A DNA stretch of 64,000 bases from Enoplolaimus lenunculus (taxonomy: Eukaryota; Nematoda; Enoplea; Enoplida; Thoracostomopsidae): contig JASANG010003512.1 in NCBI GenBank assembly GCA_030248215.1, forward strand, positions 1 to 64,000. The letters run 5' to 3'. Both the position numbers and the translations under genes were made by a program. The notes below the pieces were generated by a model that was not told where the DNA came from, made no database searches, and saw only the letters and a program-made list of their open reading frames with translations. Shown piece after piece: positions 46,201 through 56,125 of the stretch. Every line of letters begins with the position of its first letter. Position 1 is the stretch's first letter.

Positions 46201-47231
46201 TTCAATTTTTTCCCTCTGAAATTTTTTTGTAAATACAATTTTCCTCCTCAGCAAATTTTTGGTGACAAAATGATAAAGTCCCTACATTATAATTTTTGCG
46301 TTTCATAACATTTGCAAGCCCGCCCCCCGTCAGAAATTTCTGGATCCGCCTCTGTCGGCGTTCTTGCTTTAAGAATATAAAAATGACAATACAATCTATG
46401 TATATTAAACTGTGAAATATTCAGGCTCACAGTCGCAGTATTGGAAAACTGGTAACAGAGATCGAACGTTTTTGAAAACCAAGTAAAAAATAAATCTAAA
46501 GCTTAAGCTTACTCCATTGTAGTCCCAAATAAAAACGTTCCGCCCCTGATCTTTACATGGGCCCAAATTTTTAAGAATACCCAAAGGACGGTAAACAAAT
46601 CGACACGGATCAAGTGTCTTCCCACCATGTTCACTTCGTAGAGTAAAGCCTTTACTACCTGCGGTACACTGAGCACTCCAGCAGCAATCCACGCCGCAAC
46701 AATCATATGGCGAACAATTTTACGTGACTGCATATGTATTAACGGTCGTACAATTGCAATCAAGCGATCCGCACTCATCACCACTAAAACATTTGACGCC
46801 AAATACAACCCAAAGATGTCGACGTACTTATGAACGGCACACAGCCACGAAGGTCCGGCAAAATTGCCCCAATTCGCTGCGTTTGCAATCGATACCGGCA
46901 AACTGCAGTAGGTTACAATTAAATCAGCAATATTTAGTTGGAGCAGGGTCAAGTAAACCTTTCGTGACCCGCCGCTGGTCCCTGATCCGCTACCTGTTGT
47001 TCGTGTTGACGGTGTGGCGCCGCATGTGGCGACGCTACAAGATCGTCGCTGACCGCGCAAGTTGCGCAACAAAATTAAAAACATAGTTGTGTTTCCGATT
47101 GATGCGAAAACGAATGCTAACGAGTATAGGATTAACTCAAGTCGGTAAATGTGTTCCGGTTCAAATGGAGTTATCATTGGTGTATCGTTTGAGCTGGCAT
47201 TGTTTGAGCCGGGCAAGTTTATATGCGCCAT
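43256..47231 (-). CDS. Class A peptide GPCR, GnRH/AKH receptor-like (three exons)
   Basis: Predicted plasma-membrane receptor coupling a peptide to G proteins. Exons 47231-46659, 45650-45221 and 44172-43256 join in frame (donors GTAGTAAAG, GTAAGCGAA; acceptors ACATTTCAG, ATTTTTAG) into 639 residues. N-terminal NAS at 11-13 is a glycosylation site. TM1 has GN at 46-47, TM2 LNIADL (99-104), Cys131 and Cys211 form the conserved extracellular disulphide pair, ADRL follows TM3 (154-157), Trp181 is in TM4, TM6 contains ICWTPYF and TM7 has SNTVVNPYLYG. The R-rich start of TM6 and the WTPYF and NPYLYG motifs fit the GnRH/AKH/vasopressin branch; GnRH/AKH-like is favoured but the ligand is inferred. 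Oddities: intracellular loop 1 has a Ser/Gly/Thr-rich insert (about 64-90), and loop 3 is long and Ser/Thr/Pro-rich. The tail is about 180 residues. Both introns are loaded with MITEs. Confidence 0.88.
44355..44806. mobile_element. TA-flanked inverted-repeat element in GPCR intron 2
   Basis: CTGTAGTGACCCGAATATAA at the left and TTATTCGGGTGACTACAG at the right are inverted repeats, flanked by TA (44353-44354, 44807-44808). This fits a Tc1/mariner-type target. It is 452 bp with no transposase frame; a partial copy lies at 34130-34266. The starts at both ends mirror each other closely, so it is not very old. Confidence 0.85.
44819..44979. repeat. hAT-like MITE, family C, in GPCR intron 2
   Basis: CCTGTAGCCAACTCAC to CTGCGGGCCTG, with GCGAGCAAGGTTGAAAATTT inside. 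It sits 12 bp beyond the end of the TA-flanked element. Confidence 0.8.
45857..46142 (-). repeat. TTAGGC-bearing MITE, family A, with nested insertion (GPCR intron 1)
   Basis: GGCCAATGCAAAGAACAGG at the left and ATCTTTACATGGGCC at the right, with perfect 8-bp target duplications CGCAAGTT at 45849-45856 and 46143-46150. The interior is interrupted at 45918-46008 by a GC-rich family D fragment, and GCCTAA units resume on both sides. Confidence 0.92.
45918..46008. repeat. Family D fragment nested in a family A MITE
   Basis: AGATCCAGAGGAGGGCGGGC, GGCGTACGCCCC and GGTAAGGCCCC match the ends of the GGATCCGCC elements. Hexamer units on either side show that it landed inside an existing A copy. Confidence 0.75.
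46215..46355. repeat. Family D MITE in GPCR intron 1
   Basis: GGTGACAAAATGATAAAGTC followed by CCTAC, then GCCCGCCCCCCGTCAG and the GGATCCGCCTCTG right end. Confidence 0.65.
46400..46562 (-). repeat. Partial family A MITE in GPCR intron 1
   Basis: Right half only: CTTAAGCTTACTCCATTGTA, AAAAACGTTCCGCCCCTGA and TCTTTACATGGGCC. It ends about 95 bp from the donor of exon 1. Confidence 0.65.
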
Positions 47232-47314
47232 TGTTGATATTTGTAAACAAATATGTATTTAAATTAAAAATTATTTGTTTACATAAAATCTGTATAGTTC
47301 GGATGGTTACAGTT

Positions 47315-47480
47315 AGAAGCTGTAACAGCAGTATAAGCGTATTCCTAAACTTTAGCCAAAAATAAGCCTCGACGTAAAGATAACCGTTTAAATAAGCCAA
47401 AGCCTAAACATAAGACAAAAAATAGTCAAAAGCTTAAACTTTTATTCTATTGGAATCTCGAGGAAAACTGGTAGACTCAT
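47315..47480 (-). repeat. TTAGGC-like element upstream of the GPCR
   Basis: AGCTGTAACAGCAGTATAAG, then GCGTATTCCTAAAC and scattered GCCTAAAC units ending near ATCTCGAGGAAAACTGG. A decayed A copy about 90 bp upstream of the start codon. Confidence 0.55.
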
Positions 47481-47776
47481 CAGAGTGGCATGTTCCGTTC
47501 GGGTAGTATCAAATTTATGATCGGTACAATTCAAGTATTCCCAAGGTCATTAATCCTTCGTATATACTTGGCGAGGATCTGCTACCGTTCCATAAAGCAT
47601 CTGTGTTTCAATGATAAAAACTACATTTTACGGATCTACGACGTCAATTTGGTAAGTAACCTATGTGTTATCATAGCCATTCCATCCAAACAGTTTAACT
47701 TTAATACTTTGCCTATTGCACGTTTTGACCTCTTATGCACTTAAAATCTGCAGGTGGCAATATAGATTTATACCCT

Positions 47777-48224
47777 GGCTCATATAAAGATCAGGGTCGG
47801 AGTGTGTTTTCAAGCTTTATACAATTTTTTGCTAAGGTTTAGGCTTTAATAGGCTTAGTTAAAAGCCCATACGCTTAGGCTTAGGATTAGGCTTAAGCTT
47901 AAGCTCAGAAATATGCTTATACTACTCAATAAAAATATGCTTAAAATTATGTAAAACTGTTGCCGAATTAAGTGCCTGTTTTAGTTACAATTGTGCTTAG
48001 CAAAGATTTACTTAATTTTGAGCAAACACAAAATTTTTAGTTTTACATTAACTTAATCATCAAATGACAACAGTAGTCTTACTTATTTACATTATTTCTG
48101 CAAAAATTTACTCGATATTTAGGACACATATACTTGAAATAAATTAGCGAAATATAACTAGAGTATTTTAAGTAGAGTGTTTTTAAAGAGTACTATTACG
48201 GCCTTGTTCCATACATTGACCATT
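47777..48224 (+). repeat. Family A MITE interrupted by a 260-bp insertion
   Basis: The left part (GGCTCATATAAAGATCAGGG to ATGCTTATACTACT) and the last 30 bp (TACTATTACGGCCTTGTTCC to ACATTGACC) belong to one A copy. The flanking words ATTTATACCCT on both sides (47766-47776, 48222-48232) confirm a single insertion. About 260 bp (47926-48189) of AT-rich DNA separates them. Confidence 0.75.
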
Positions 48225-48232
48225 TATACCCT

Positions 48233-48888
48233 TAAAGGCGCAAAACTTTAAATGATATCTTAGGAACAGCTATAATTGATTCACTTTTTATTCAACCGAG
48301 GTTATTATATTGAATAAACGAAAAGCCTCGATGTGATTAATGTTTTTGCGTTTTTAACGAAACTGTAATTATTAATGTTATGTTGTACAAGAAATAATTT
48401 TTGAATGTCTGGCAATAGTTGATATTGTCATTTAAACGGTGCATAAACATCAAATTAATTTTTGGAATAATTTAAAACAGACATTCCATTTTAGCAAAAA
48501 TTCACAAATATTTGTTTGAGCCAATTTTAAAATCACAGGACCGCATAATTTCGGTACCAATGTCGTATCTGACTTCAAAGGTTGCCAAATAGATACTTGA
48601 GTGCTCTTGAACTCAACTTATTCGAATAAATGTTTTAAACTCGAATTAGTAGTTACCGGTCAAAGTTTAAACTTAAACCAACGTCTCAACTGAAGCCAAG
48701 CGTACCATCATTAACGGCACGGCAACAGTCAAAACTTCCGTGTGTACAGCAGTTAAAATGTGCCACGCAAGTTTGATGTTGCTCTAAACTTGTACATTAA
48801 ATCAGTTCGTTCGCTCTGTTTGAAAGTGGTTTCCGACTACATAATGGATTTTGGTTTCTGTGCACAGGAGCCGTCTTCGGTTGTGCAA
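48233..48888. other. No gene recognised
   Basis: AT-rich; only short frames without recognisable domains. Confidence 0.4.
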
Positions 48889-49050
48889 GCCCGTAGCCAG
48901 CTCACCTTTCCAAGTGGGGCCAAACAGAGGTCAGGCAGGACATACAAAGGTTTTCAATAATTTGTAAGCAAGATTGAAAATTTTCTAGGGATGTCAAATT
49001 TTTTCTAGGGGGATGAACACTTGTTGGCCCCCCCTTTGGGTACGAGTCCG
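48889..49050. repeat. hAT-like MITE, family C
   Basis: CCCGTAGCCAGCTCACC to TTTGGGTACGAGTCCG, with AATTTGTAAGCAAGATTGA inside. Confidence 0.78.
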
Positions 49051-49149
49051 CTGTTGTGTGTGTTAGCATTAGCCAAATGGCACATATCACTGTTCGTTTC
49101 CGTTTTAATTGAATTTTAATTCAAATTCGACCGGTTTATATTTATTTTG

Positions 49150-49510
49150 TTAAATTTGACGCCCGGCTCCGGATCCGGCTCTTGTACAATTTCTGCCGAA
49201 GGTGTCGGCAGGCAATTTCAGTAGAGAAATTTTGCATATTTTGCAAAATGTATTCGTTTGGTGCGTTTTGCTTTAATTTTTGTTCAATTTTGATGCAAAA
49301 ATTATACCGAGATTTCATTAAAAGTAAGCATTACACCCCAAAAGATTCAACAACACCTGACAGATATTTGATAAAATTAGCAAATTAAACGTCATTATAA
49401 CTGCCTAATTTCGCCTCACATTCAGCTACACTTCCGGATTGTGCTCCGGCAAAATTTGTTGACCTCCGGCTCCGGATACGGTATTTTTCATCTCCGTTTG
49501 CACCCTGCTC
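49150..49510. repeat. GGCTCCGGATCCGG element, family E
   Basis: Begins near GCCCGGCTCCGGATCCGGC and ends CTCCGTTTGCACCCTG, with CCTCCGGCTCCGGATACGG near the right end. The CAGGGTGCAAACGG terminus (minus strand) suggests hAT. Boundaries are approximate. Confidence 0.55.
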
Positions 49511-49862
49511 GTTAGTGATAGATAATGTGCATAAAAACCATACTACAAGCTACACTGCGCTAAATATACGCGATGTAGAATGCAACAAACAATGTTGAAC
49601 AATTATTACGCGTATGTGTAGAACAGAACACAATGTCCACAAGACGAAGCTTGACCATCAAGCCCTGCCAATTGTGATATCAAACGCGTAACATTCTCAG
49701 CGATTTCAAATTCTAACTAGAACTCGGTTCTCAAATACAATTTAAAAGGTTGAGATAAATGTGTCCGATGGAAGCAGTAAAAAACTGGCTTGTCCCCTTT
49801 AATCATGACTGAAGTTTCTACGATCATAATCAATATGTATATGTAAAGATACGACTGCCGAA

Positions 49863-50032
49863 CAGGCCTGTAGCCAGCTCACCTTGCTAGGGTGGGCTAA
49901 AAAATTTTTCATGAGGGGTATTCAAGGGTTTTTAATGAGTTACAAGCAAGGTTTAAAAAAATTTTTGGAACGAAAATTTTTCCAAGGGGGGCTGAGCCCC
50001 CCTTTCTCTTACCCCCTTCGGCTACGGACCCG
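49863..50032. repeat. hAT-like MITE, family C
   Basis: CAGGCCTGTAGCCAGCTCACC-type left end and TTCGGCTACGGACCCG right end. Flanks CTGCCGAA and CTGTCAAA are an 8-bp duplication with two mismatches. Confidence 0.85.
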
Positions 50033-50514
50033 CTGTCAAATCTGTTGTAGTGCGTATTTTTAGTTTGATTTAAAAAGTTCTAAGTGGAAAACAGCACGTC
50101 AAACAGAAATTTAAAGCTAACTTTTTTCACAAACCAACCTATTTGTCAGCTAAAATGAACTATTTACAAAGCGGTTTCGATCAAAAAGGCCTCGGAACGA
50201 AAAAAACACACGCTAATCTCATTTTGGTTGCTAAATCTTGCCTAAGTTTACGATATATGACTTAGCTAAAAATACCGTTAGACGGAGAAACGTTTAGTTT
50301 TGTATCTTGGCTCTAAAAATATCGTTCTTAGGCTTTGGTTAGCGTTGGTAACAGAGATTTAATTGAATTTTTCATTTTCTAGATTTACGCAACGATTTTA
50401 TATATAGAGCGCCCATATCACGGGTGTGGCATATACGGAACATGTGTTAAATTGTCTTTTATTTAAGGAAAAATGTTTCAAATTTCAGACATTTAAGACT
50501 ACCAACAGGTAAAT

Positions 50515-50582
50515 CGGGTGCGACCGGATATCAGGCTCCGACTCGGGCAAAAATCGACATCCGGCTCCGGCTCCGGTATTTC
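50515..50582. repeat. GGCTCCGG repeat, family E fragment
   Basis: GGGTGCGACCGGATATCAGG and CCGGCTCCGGCTCCGGTATT; left-end half of the family. Confidence 0.5.
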
Positions 50583-51056
50583 AACTTTAAAAAAATTTCA
50601 AAATAATTTATTTCTAATGCTTTTTTTGTATTTTTTGTGTTTTTCAGAGTTTTTGTGTGTTTACAGAATATCTGCTAATACATGTTGCGTTAACCGTGAA
50701 AATACATAGATTCATAGCGAAATTTAGTCATAGGGCATACTTGCTTCAACAATATTAACTTCAGCTTTAAAGGTCTACCAGCATTTGCTGAATCCTCGAC
50801 TTCTAGTGTCGGTTCCAAACTACCGAGACTAAGGAAACCGAAACCTGCCAAATACCGAGACTTGCCAAGACTGAGACCGAGCCTCCTATTCTTGATCTTA
50901 GCCACCTCTGTTTTTAGTACCTATGGAAACCTCGATGCCCTTAAAAGCAACATGGGCCAAACGAATATTGGAAGTGAATGCAACGCTACAAAAACATAGA
51001 ATAATATAATAGAGTCGTTGTTAAAGTGTTAAAAATGCATCGGCGTGAGATGTTAA

Positions 51057-51319
51057 CCCTTTCTCACATGAATATTTTCTATTTCCCCTGAGACCTACTT
51101 TTATGCTAGGATTCGAACTCCGGTGACTGGAGTGGGAGGCGTATACCATCACCACTTAGCTATAGGAGCTTGACGCTCGAGCCCGAGGGGACTCTCACGT
51201 CTTGTGGTGATCTAGTACTATGTATACGTCTTGCAATTGTTAAACACGGTGCGATATACATTATTTAACGTATATACAGTGCGCTTAGTTGCCTATACGC
51301 AACTCAATGTGAGAAGGGG
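51057..51319 (-). mobile_element. TTAA-flanked MITE carrying a tRNA-Gly-like sequence (best copy)
   Basis: Flanked by TTAA at 51053-51056 and 51320-51323. Termini CCCTTTCTCACATGAA and TCAATGTGAGAAGGGG are inverted repeats. C-rich ends beside TTAA are typical of piggyBac-like elements. Across most of its 263 bp it matches 18570-18831, including the tRNA-like body (51105-51169, minus), the TTGACGCTCGAGCCCGAGG segment and ACTATGTATACG. No open frame of note. Confidence 0.8.
51105..51169 (-). repeat. tRNA-Gly(CCC)-like body inside the TTAA MITE
   Basis: The minus strand has A box TAGCTAAGTGG and B box GTTCGAATC, both fitting the Pol III consensus. The anticodon loop is CTCCCAC, as in tRNA-Gly(CCC). 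The acceptor ends do not pair and the T stem is imperfect, so it is a derived, non-functional tRNA. The same segment occurs at 18618-18682. Confidence 0.65.
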
Positions 51320-51424
51320 TTAAACGTTATGACGTAAACACTAGAGGATATCTTATACCATGGTAAGAACAACTGTAAGCTGCGTTTTGATATTGGAATG
51401 CAATCTAGTTTTAGATTTAAATTC

Positions 51425-51468
51425 ATTATCCGGCTCCAGCTCCGGCCGGATCGCCAGTTTTTGTATAC
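51425..51468. repeat. GGCTCCAGCTCCGGCCGGA fragment, family E
   Basis: A short island with ATCCGGCTCCAGCTCCGG, similar to 50515 and 49150. No termini. Confidence 0.4.
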
Positions 51469-51993
51469 AATCGCATCGTGGTATATATGTATTGTCTTGC
51501 AGACTTTAACGTCTGACAAGTTTCAGAAAAATAAGTGTTAAACGTTTGTCAACTTAAACTAGTAAATTTCTCTTATAAAATATACGATACCGTTTTGGCT
51601 GTGTTCAAGACATAAGTTTTGCAAAAATAAATCGTGAATAAGAGTTATACGTGTTAAAGAGGATGAAGCTGAAAAAATTCCCTACATTTTGCAACCTAAA
51701 ACGCGTTCAAGACGTAAAGTTTGATTGGCGAAAGTTTGCGCTTTAATCCGAGTTACCCATACATACGATTATTTACAAATCATCTTGGGAATACAAACGG
51801 AGCAACGCAATTACACTGATTAAAAAATTTGTCTTATAAATTGGTAAAATTAATTTCTTCAATATATAAAGTGCACGTTTAATATATTTAAGCCTCGAAT
51901 ATATATCTGAATTTTTAAGTTTGATTGTCCAACTATGTACTCTGCAAAACAATTCTAGCAAACTTTGATATATATATATGTATATATAATATA

Positions 51994-52361
51994 CAGTGGC
52001 GGATCCATGGGGGGGCTCACCCCGGCCGTGCCCCCCCAACAGCATCTCGACAAAAATTATATAGTGTCAATTGCTGTTCTACGAAATAAGTTGAAATCCA
52101 TAACCGCTAATGCTAAAACATTTTCCGACAATAGCAGGCATTTCCAACTCATTCAAAACAGAAACGGATATTGCTGAAGCTGACTGGATTTTGCTTTTTC
52201 AAAACTGAATTGGCTTCCGAATCCGAGCCTTTAAATAATTGAACGAATGTAAGGAAGTCAATCTTATGGCAATACTTCGTGGTTTGTGTGTGGGTCAAAA
52301 ATAAGTTTATTACCTGCGAAATTTTGCCCCCCCCCATTTTGAGATGCTGGATCCGCCACTG
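51994..52361. mobile_element. hAT MITE, family D, complete
   Basis: CAGTGGCGGATCCATGGGGG and GCTGGATCCGCCACTG are inverted repeats, and both flanks carry the perfect 8-bp duplication ATAATATA (51986-51993, 52362-52369). This is diagnostic of hAT-type integration. It is 368 bp long, with C-rich runs just inside each end. Short internal frames have no transposase similarity. Confidence 0.93.
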
Positions 52362-52369
52362 ATAATATA

Positions 52370-53201
52370 TACGACGTTGCATTTGCCTAAAAGGCTATAG
52401 ACAGGTCACGGTCCCAGCAAACTTGCTCAGGTTTCCTGCTTCGCATAATCTTAAGGTTAATTAACGCTGTAGTGGTAAAGGTTATACAGAAAATAAGGTT
52501 ACAAAATTGAATTTTAAACTCGCATTTAATTACATCATCTATCGTAATAAACTCAGACGTTTGAAATTTTCTGATTATGTGCAAACCGAATTATCGTTCG
52601 GTTAGTTTACGTTTCTCATAACAAACAAAGTTCAATCAACTGGGCCGATCACTGTGCCTTACCTAAGAGCGATTGTGAGGGTCGGCTTGAAACAAAATGC
52701 CCCCCCTCCACCGGAATGGTTTGGCCCCGATTGTTAATTGTAAAACAATCCGCGTTTCTCCCTCTGTAATGTTGCATCATTGCAAATAAATGGATTGTCT
52801 TGCTACTTGCAAATTTTTACACGCGTTTGTAATTGCAGTTTCAGATTGCATTTTTTGACGCCTATTTGAAAATAGAAAGATTTGATTGGTCATTTTTGAA
52901 ACGAATAGGAATTTCATTTTCAGCATGTGCCGCGCGTAATCTCAGCATGGATTCTACAATATCCCGTTTCCGGTCATCTGCCTATTAAATATATTTTCTA
53001 CAAATTAAAAGTATGTTTTTAATAGGTCACATTCAATTTAACATTTCATGAACTATTCAACGGTTTTATAGTGCGCTTTTAAATTATTTCCATTTCGTTA
53101 TTTATCTGCAATTTTAAACCAAACAATGGCCTAAGATCGCAATTTTAAACAAAACAATGGACTAAGTTCTTGAAATTTTCAAAGTATAAGCATTTCTAAT
53201 C
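52370..53201. other. No gene recognised
   Basis: AT-rich. A C-rich patch near 52700 (CCCCCCTCCACCGG) may be a repeat fragment. Confidence 0.35.
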
Positions 53202-53262
53202 TATATTATTAAAGTTGAAACGCTCGACATACGTATTTTGGACAGCACTCCAGGACAACATT
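53202..53262 (+). mobile_element. Possible Helitron 5' end
   Basis: Plus-strand TCTATATTATTAAAGTTGAA, then ACGC and ATACGTATTTTGGACAGC. It is closest to the left-arm copy at 6175-6224. No 3' terminus or coding remnant was recognised downstream. Confidence 0.4.
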
Positions 53263-53856
53263 AAGCTTTTGTTTTTAACAATATACAAATCTTTCTACAA
53301 AACAACTAGTTACAGTTGTAAACGAGACTACTGGTAATAACTAAAGAATCGAACAATAAGCGCATTAATACAGCGTATTTCTTTCTTTGTTTGTTATTCT
53401 AATCAATTATTATAACTTTTTTATTGTTAGTTGTTTTCAATATATGAAACACAAACTAATCAAACGGTAATTGAGTGAATTTTTAATTAAAATGTCTAAA
53501 ATTTGTATACTTTCTTGTTTAAATTAAAATTAATTTTGACACGTCTGTGATGTTTTTTAAAGTAAGCTTAACAAATTTTATACGCTTGAAAATTTTGGTT
53601 GCAAACAAAGTTTGGGGATTGTTAGTTCAAATTTGATGTGCTCGCTGTTCATACAGCAATTTCATTTTAGTCATAACATCTAAATTTGAAGCTGTTGACA
53701 TCCGAACTCAACTACACGAGCGTAACGCCTGAGACTGCTAGACGTCTCAAGTCTTGCGGAGATTTCGTTAGGCACATGATATTTGTTGAACGCTGAGCAT
53801 TGCGTAATACAGCTCAAGCTTGAAAAAAAATTTCGCAAAGTAACTTGCCAATTGGT
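53263..53856. other. No gene recognised
   Basis: AT-rich. May contain the body of the putative Helitron that begins at 53202, but no 3' end was seen. Confidence 0.3.
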
Positions 53857-54045
53857 GGTCAATGTATATTAGACGGCCGTATTAAACAGTAGTATAAGTC
53901 TAAGCCTAAAGGTTCAGCCTACGCATAAAAAGAACCTTATACCTAAACCTAGGCCTGAACCAAAGCAGAAATTTGGTCTAAAGCATTAGCTTAGCCTATT
54001 GCAGTCCCGCACAAAAACGTTTCGCCCCTGATCTTTACATGGGCC
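53857..54045 (-). repeat. TTAGGC-bearing MITE, family A
   Basis: GGTCAATGTATATTAGACGG at the left, GCCTAAAG/CCTAGGCC units, and right end CGTTTCGCCCCTGATC followed by TTTACATGGGCC. Confidence 0.78.
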
Positions 54046-54790
54046 TAATCTGTTGAGGTTACAAATCTAATTTCAAGATTGTAATATAAAAAATTCAAAC
54101 TCACGTTTTACATTTGAACGTCATGCGTAGGTCTTGAATCAACAACCTTTAAATTCAAATTAGCACATTTGGGGTTTAAAACTGAAGCTTTTACGTGTCA
54201 ACTTTGCACAATTTTCAATTTTTACCGCAGTTGATAAATTATTGTTGCACAGCGCTTCGTTCAATTTTATACCCCGTTGAAGATACAAGTAATTTTGAGG
54301 ATGATTTCATTTTGCATAAATCTTGTAAAAAATATATCCTTGCGGAATTAGTTTATCATCTCAGCTGTTACTGTGTTTACTAGCTATTTATTATGTTTGA
54401 ATCACAAATACTGCGAAGCTTTGATCTAGCGAAATTACCTTAGCGAAACTTTATCACTAACGAGTTTAAGGTAGACAGTTATAGGCGTTGAGCCAGCCAA
54501 CAGCGATCAAAGTAAAAAAATTTGTATTAAGATTTAGCAGTAAAATTGCGTTGGGCTTGTCGCTCGCTTTGTTCGCGAACTTTCTACCCCGTATATATCG
54601 TGTGGCACCTCCGTCAGAACCTTTTCGGTGCGCCATTATCCGTGTTGGCAAATTCGGGTGAGATTTTATTTAATTTCCTGTTATAAAAACTTTCAACCCA
54701 CCTATAATAAAAGAGAAATTATAACAAAGTTCACTGAATACCTTAAGGCTATATTCTTATCAGCAGTTCAAGATATAAATATTAAATATT
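54046..54790. other. No gene recognised
   Basis: AT-rich. The TCGCTCGCTTTGTTCGCGA palindrome at about 54558 resembles the one near 23180, suggesting an unassigned shared repeat. Confidence 0.35.
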
Positions 54791-55032
54791 GGCCTAATGT
54801 ATAGATCAGGGGCTGATCGTTTTTCCGCGAAACTGCAATAGAGTAAACGTAAGCTTTGGTCGTATGTTTTGGTAAGTAATGCTTCTGCTAGACTTTGTCG
54901 TATGTTTTGGTAAGTAATGCTTCTGCTAGACTTTATTATGTATAGTTTTATCCTTAAGCGTATGTTTAGTGGTAAGGCGAATGGTTAGGAATATGCTTAT
55001 ACTACTGTTACGATCCTGTTTTTTACATTGTC
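54791..55032 (+). repeat. Family A MITE with internal 40-bp duplication
   Basis: GGCCTAATGTATAGATCAGG to a right end TTTTTTACATTGTC. The segment GTCGTATGTTTTGGTAAG... is repeated in tandem at about 54858 and 54897. Hexamers are mostly decayed (TTAGTGGTAAGG). Confidence 0.75.
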
Positions 55033-55256
55033 TTAAATTTTTGCAGTTGTAAATATTGCGTGTTGCTAAAAATAGCATATTTTGAAAAATTATAGCAACG
55101 AGGGTTCCCATGGCATTTTTGTGAAAAAATCTAAAATGTAAACAATGATTTCCGAGAAATATCATACCTTGGGAGGCAGAATCTTAAATTTTACTCAGTC
55201 CATTTATACATAATTAATATTCGTTTAAACATAACAAACAGCATTTTATGAATCTA

Positions 55257-55450
55257 CGACAATTCGTCGCCCTACAACTTGTCACCCAACAGTGTCCGAA
55301 GGCTTATAAATAAATCTAAGCATAATCCCATGCACAATCGTACGCCTAAGCCTCAGCGTATAATGATGGCCGACGAATTGCCGAGCGCATAAAATTTCGG
55401 ATTACAAGTTGTCGGGCGGCGTTGAATGGTTGACTGACAAATTATCGTGA
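55257..55450. repeat. Hairpin-forming repeat with TTAGGC-like core
   Basis: ACGACAATTCGTCGCCC and ACAACTTGTC at the left have complements at the right (CGACGAATTGCCG, ACAAGTTGTCGGGCGG). CCTAAGCCTCAGCG lies between them. Family unassigned. Confidence 0.45.
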
Positions 55451-55974
55451 TACCGTATTTTATATCCAATTAACTGCAGTTTCGACTCTTGTCGATTGTT
55501 TTGGAATAGCGTCATATCTTAGAATGAACTCAAAAGCAAACAAATTAAGGCAATAAGGTGAAAGTACGTAAAACTGAACGTTTTTTGTTAAGCGTAAAAT
55601 TGTTATTTTTCAGTTTACTCTTTAAGGCTACAGAAACGCGTTGTTTAAAATTATAAAATTAAAGCCATGAAAATATTCTGTTGCGGATCAGGGTTATTGT
55701 TTCTTGATCGAATTGAATCGACCGAACAAACGTGTCTTGTGCCTGTCAAAATAACGGAAAAACTGAAAGATATACATCTGTGCTTCAACAAACGCAAAGA
55801 CGTTAACGGATGCTAAATTTGGTGCCAACATGACACTAATGAATTACATGACTATTTCGCTAAGTATCAACATTTTATAACACGAAATAAGTGTACGATA
55901 CATAGTTACAAAAGTGTAAAAAGCCTTAAAAATGGCATCTACCAAATTGTTGCTACAAATCTGTGGGTTCGAGC

Positions 55975-56125
55975 CAGGCCCGTAGCCACCTCACCATGTC
56001 AGGGGGGGCTAAAATTTTTTCAGGAGCTGCATTAAAGGGTTTTTAGTGACTTGCAAGCAAGGTTGAAAATTTTCTAGGGGGGTGGAGCAAAATTTTTTTC
56101 AGGGAAGGCTGAGCCCCGTTGGCCA
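55975..56125. repeat. hAT-like MITE, family C, right end eroded
   Basis: CAGGCCCGTAGCCACCTCACC-type left end (best-preserved left terminus of the family), GACTTGCAAGCAAGGTTGAA inside, and right end lost after GGCTGAGCCCC. Confidence 0.78.
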
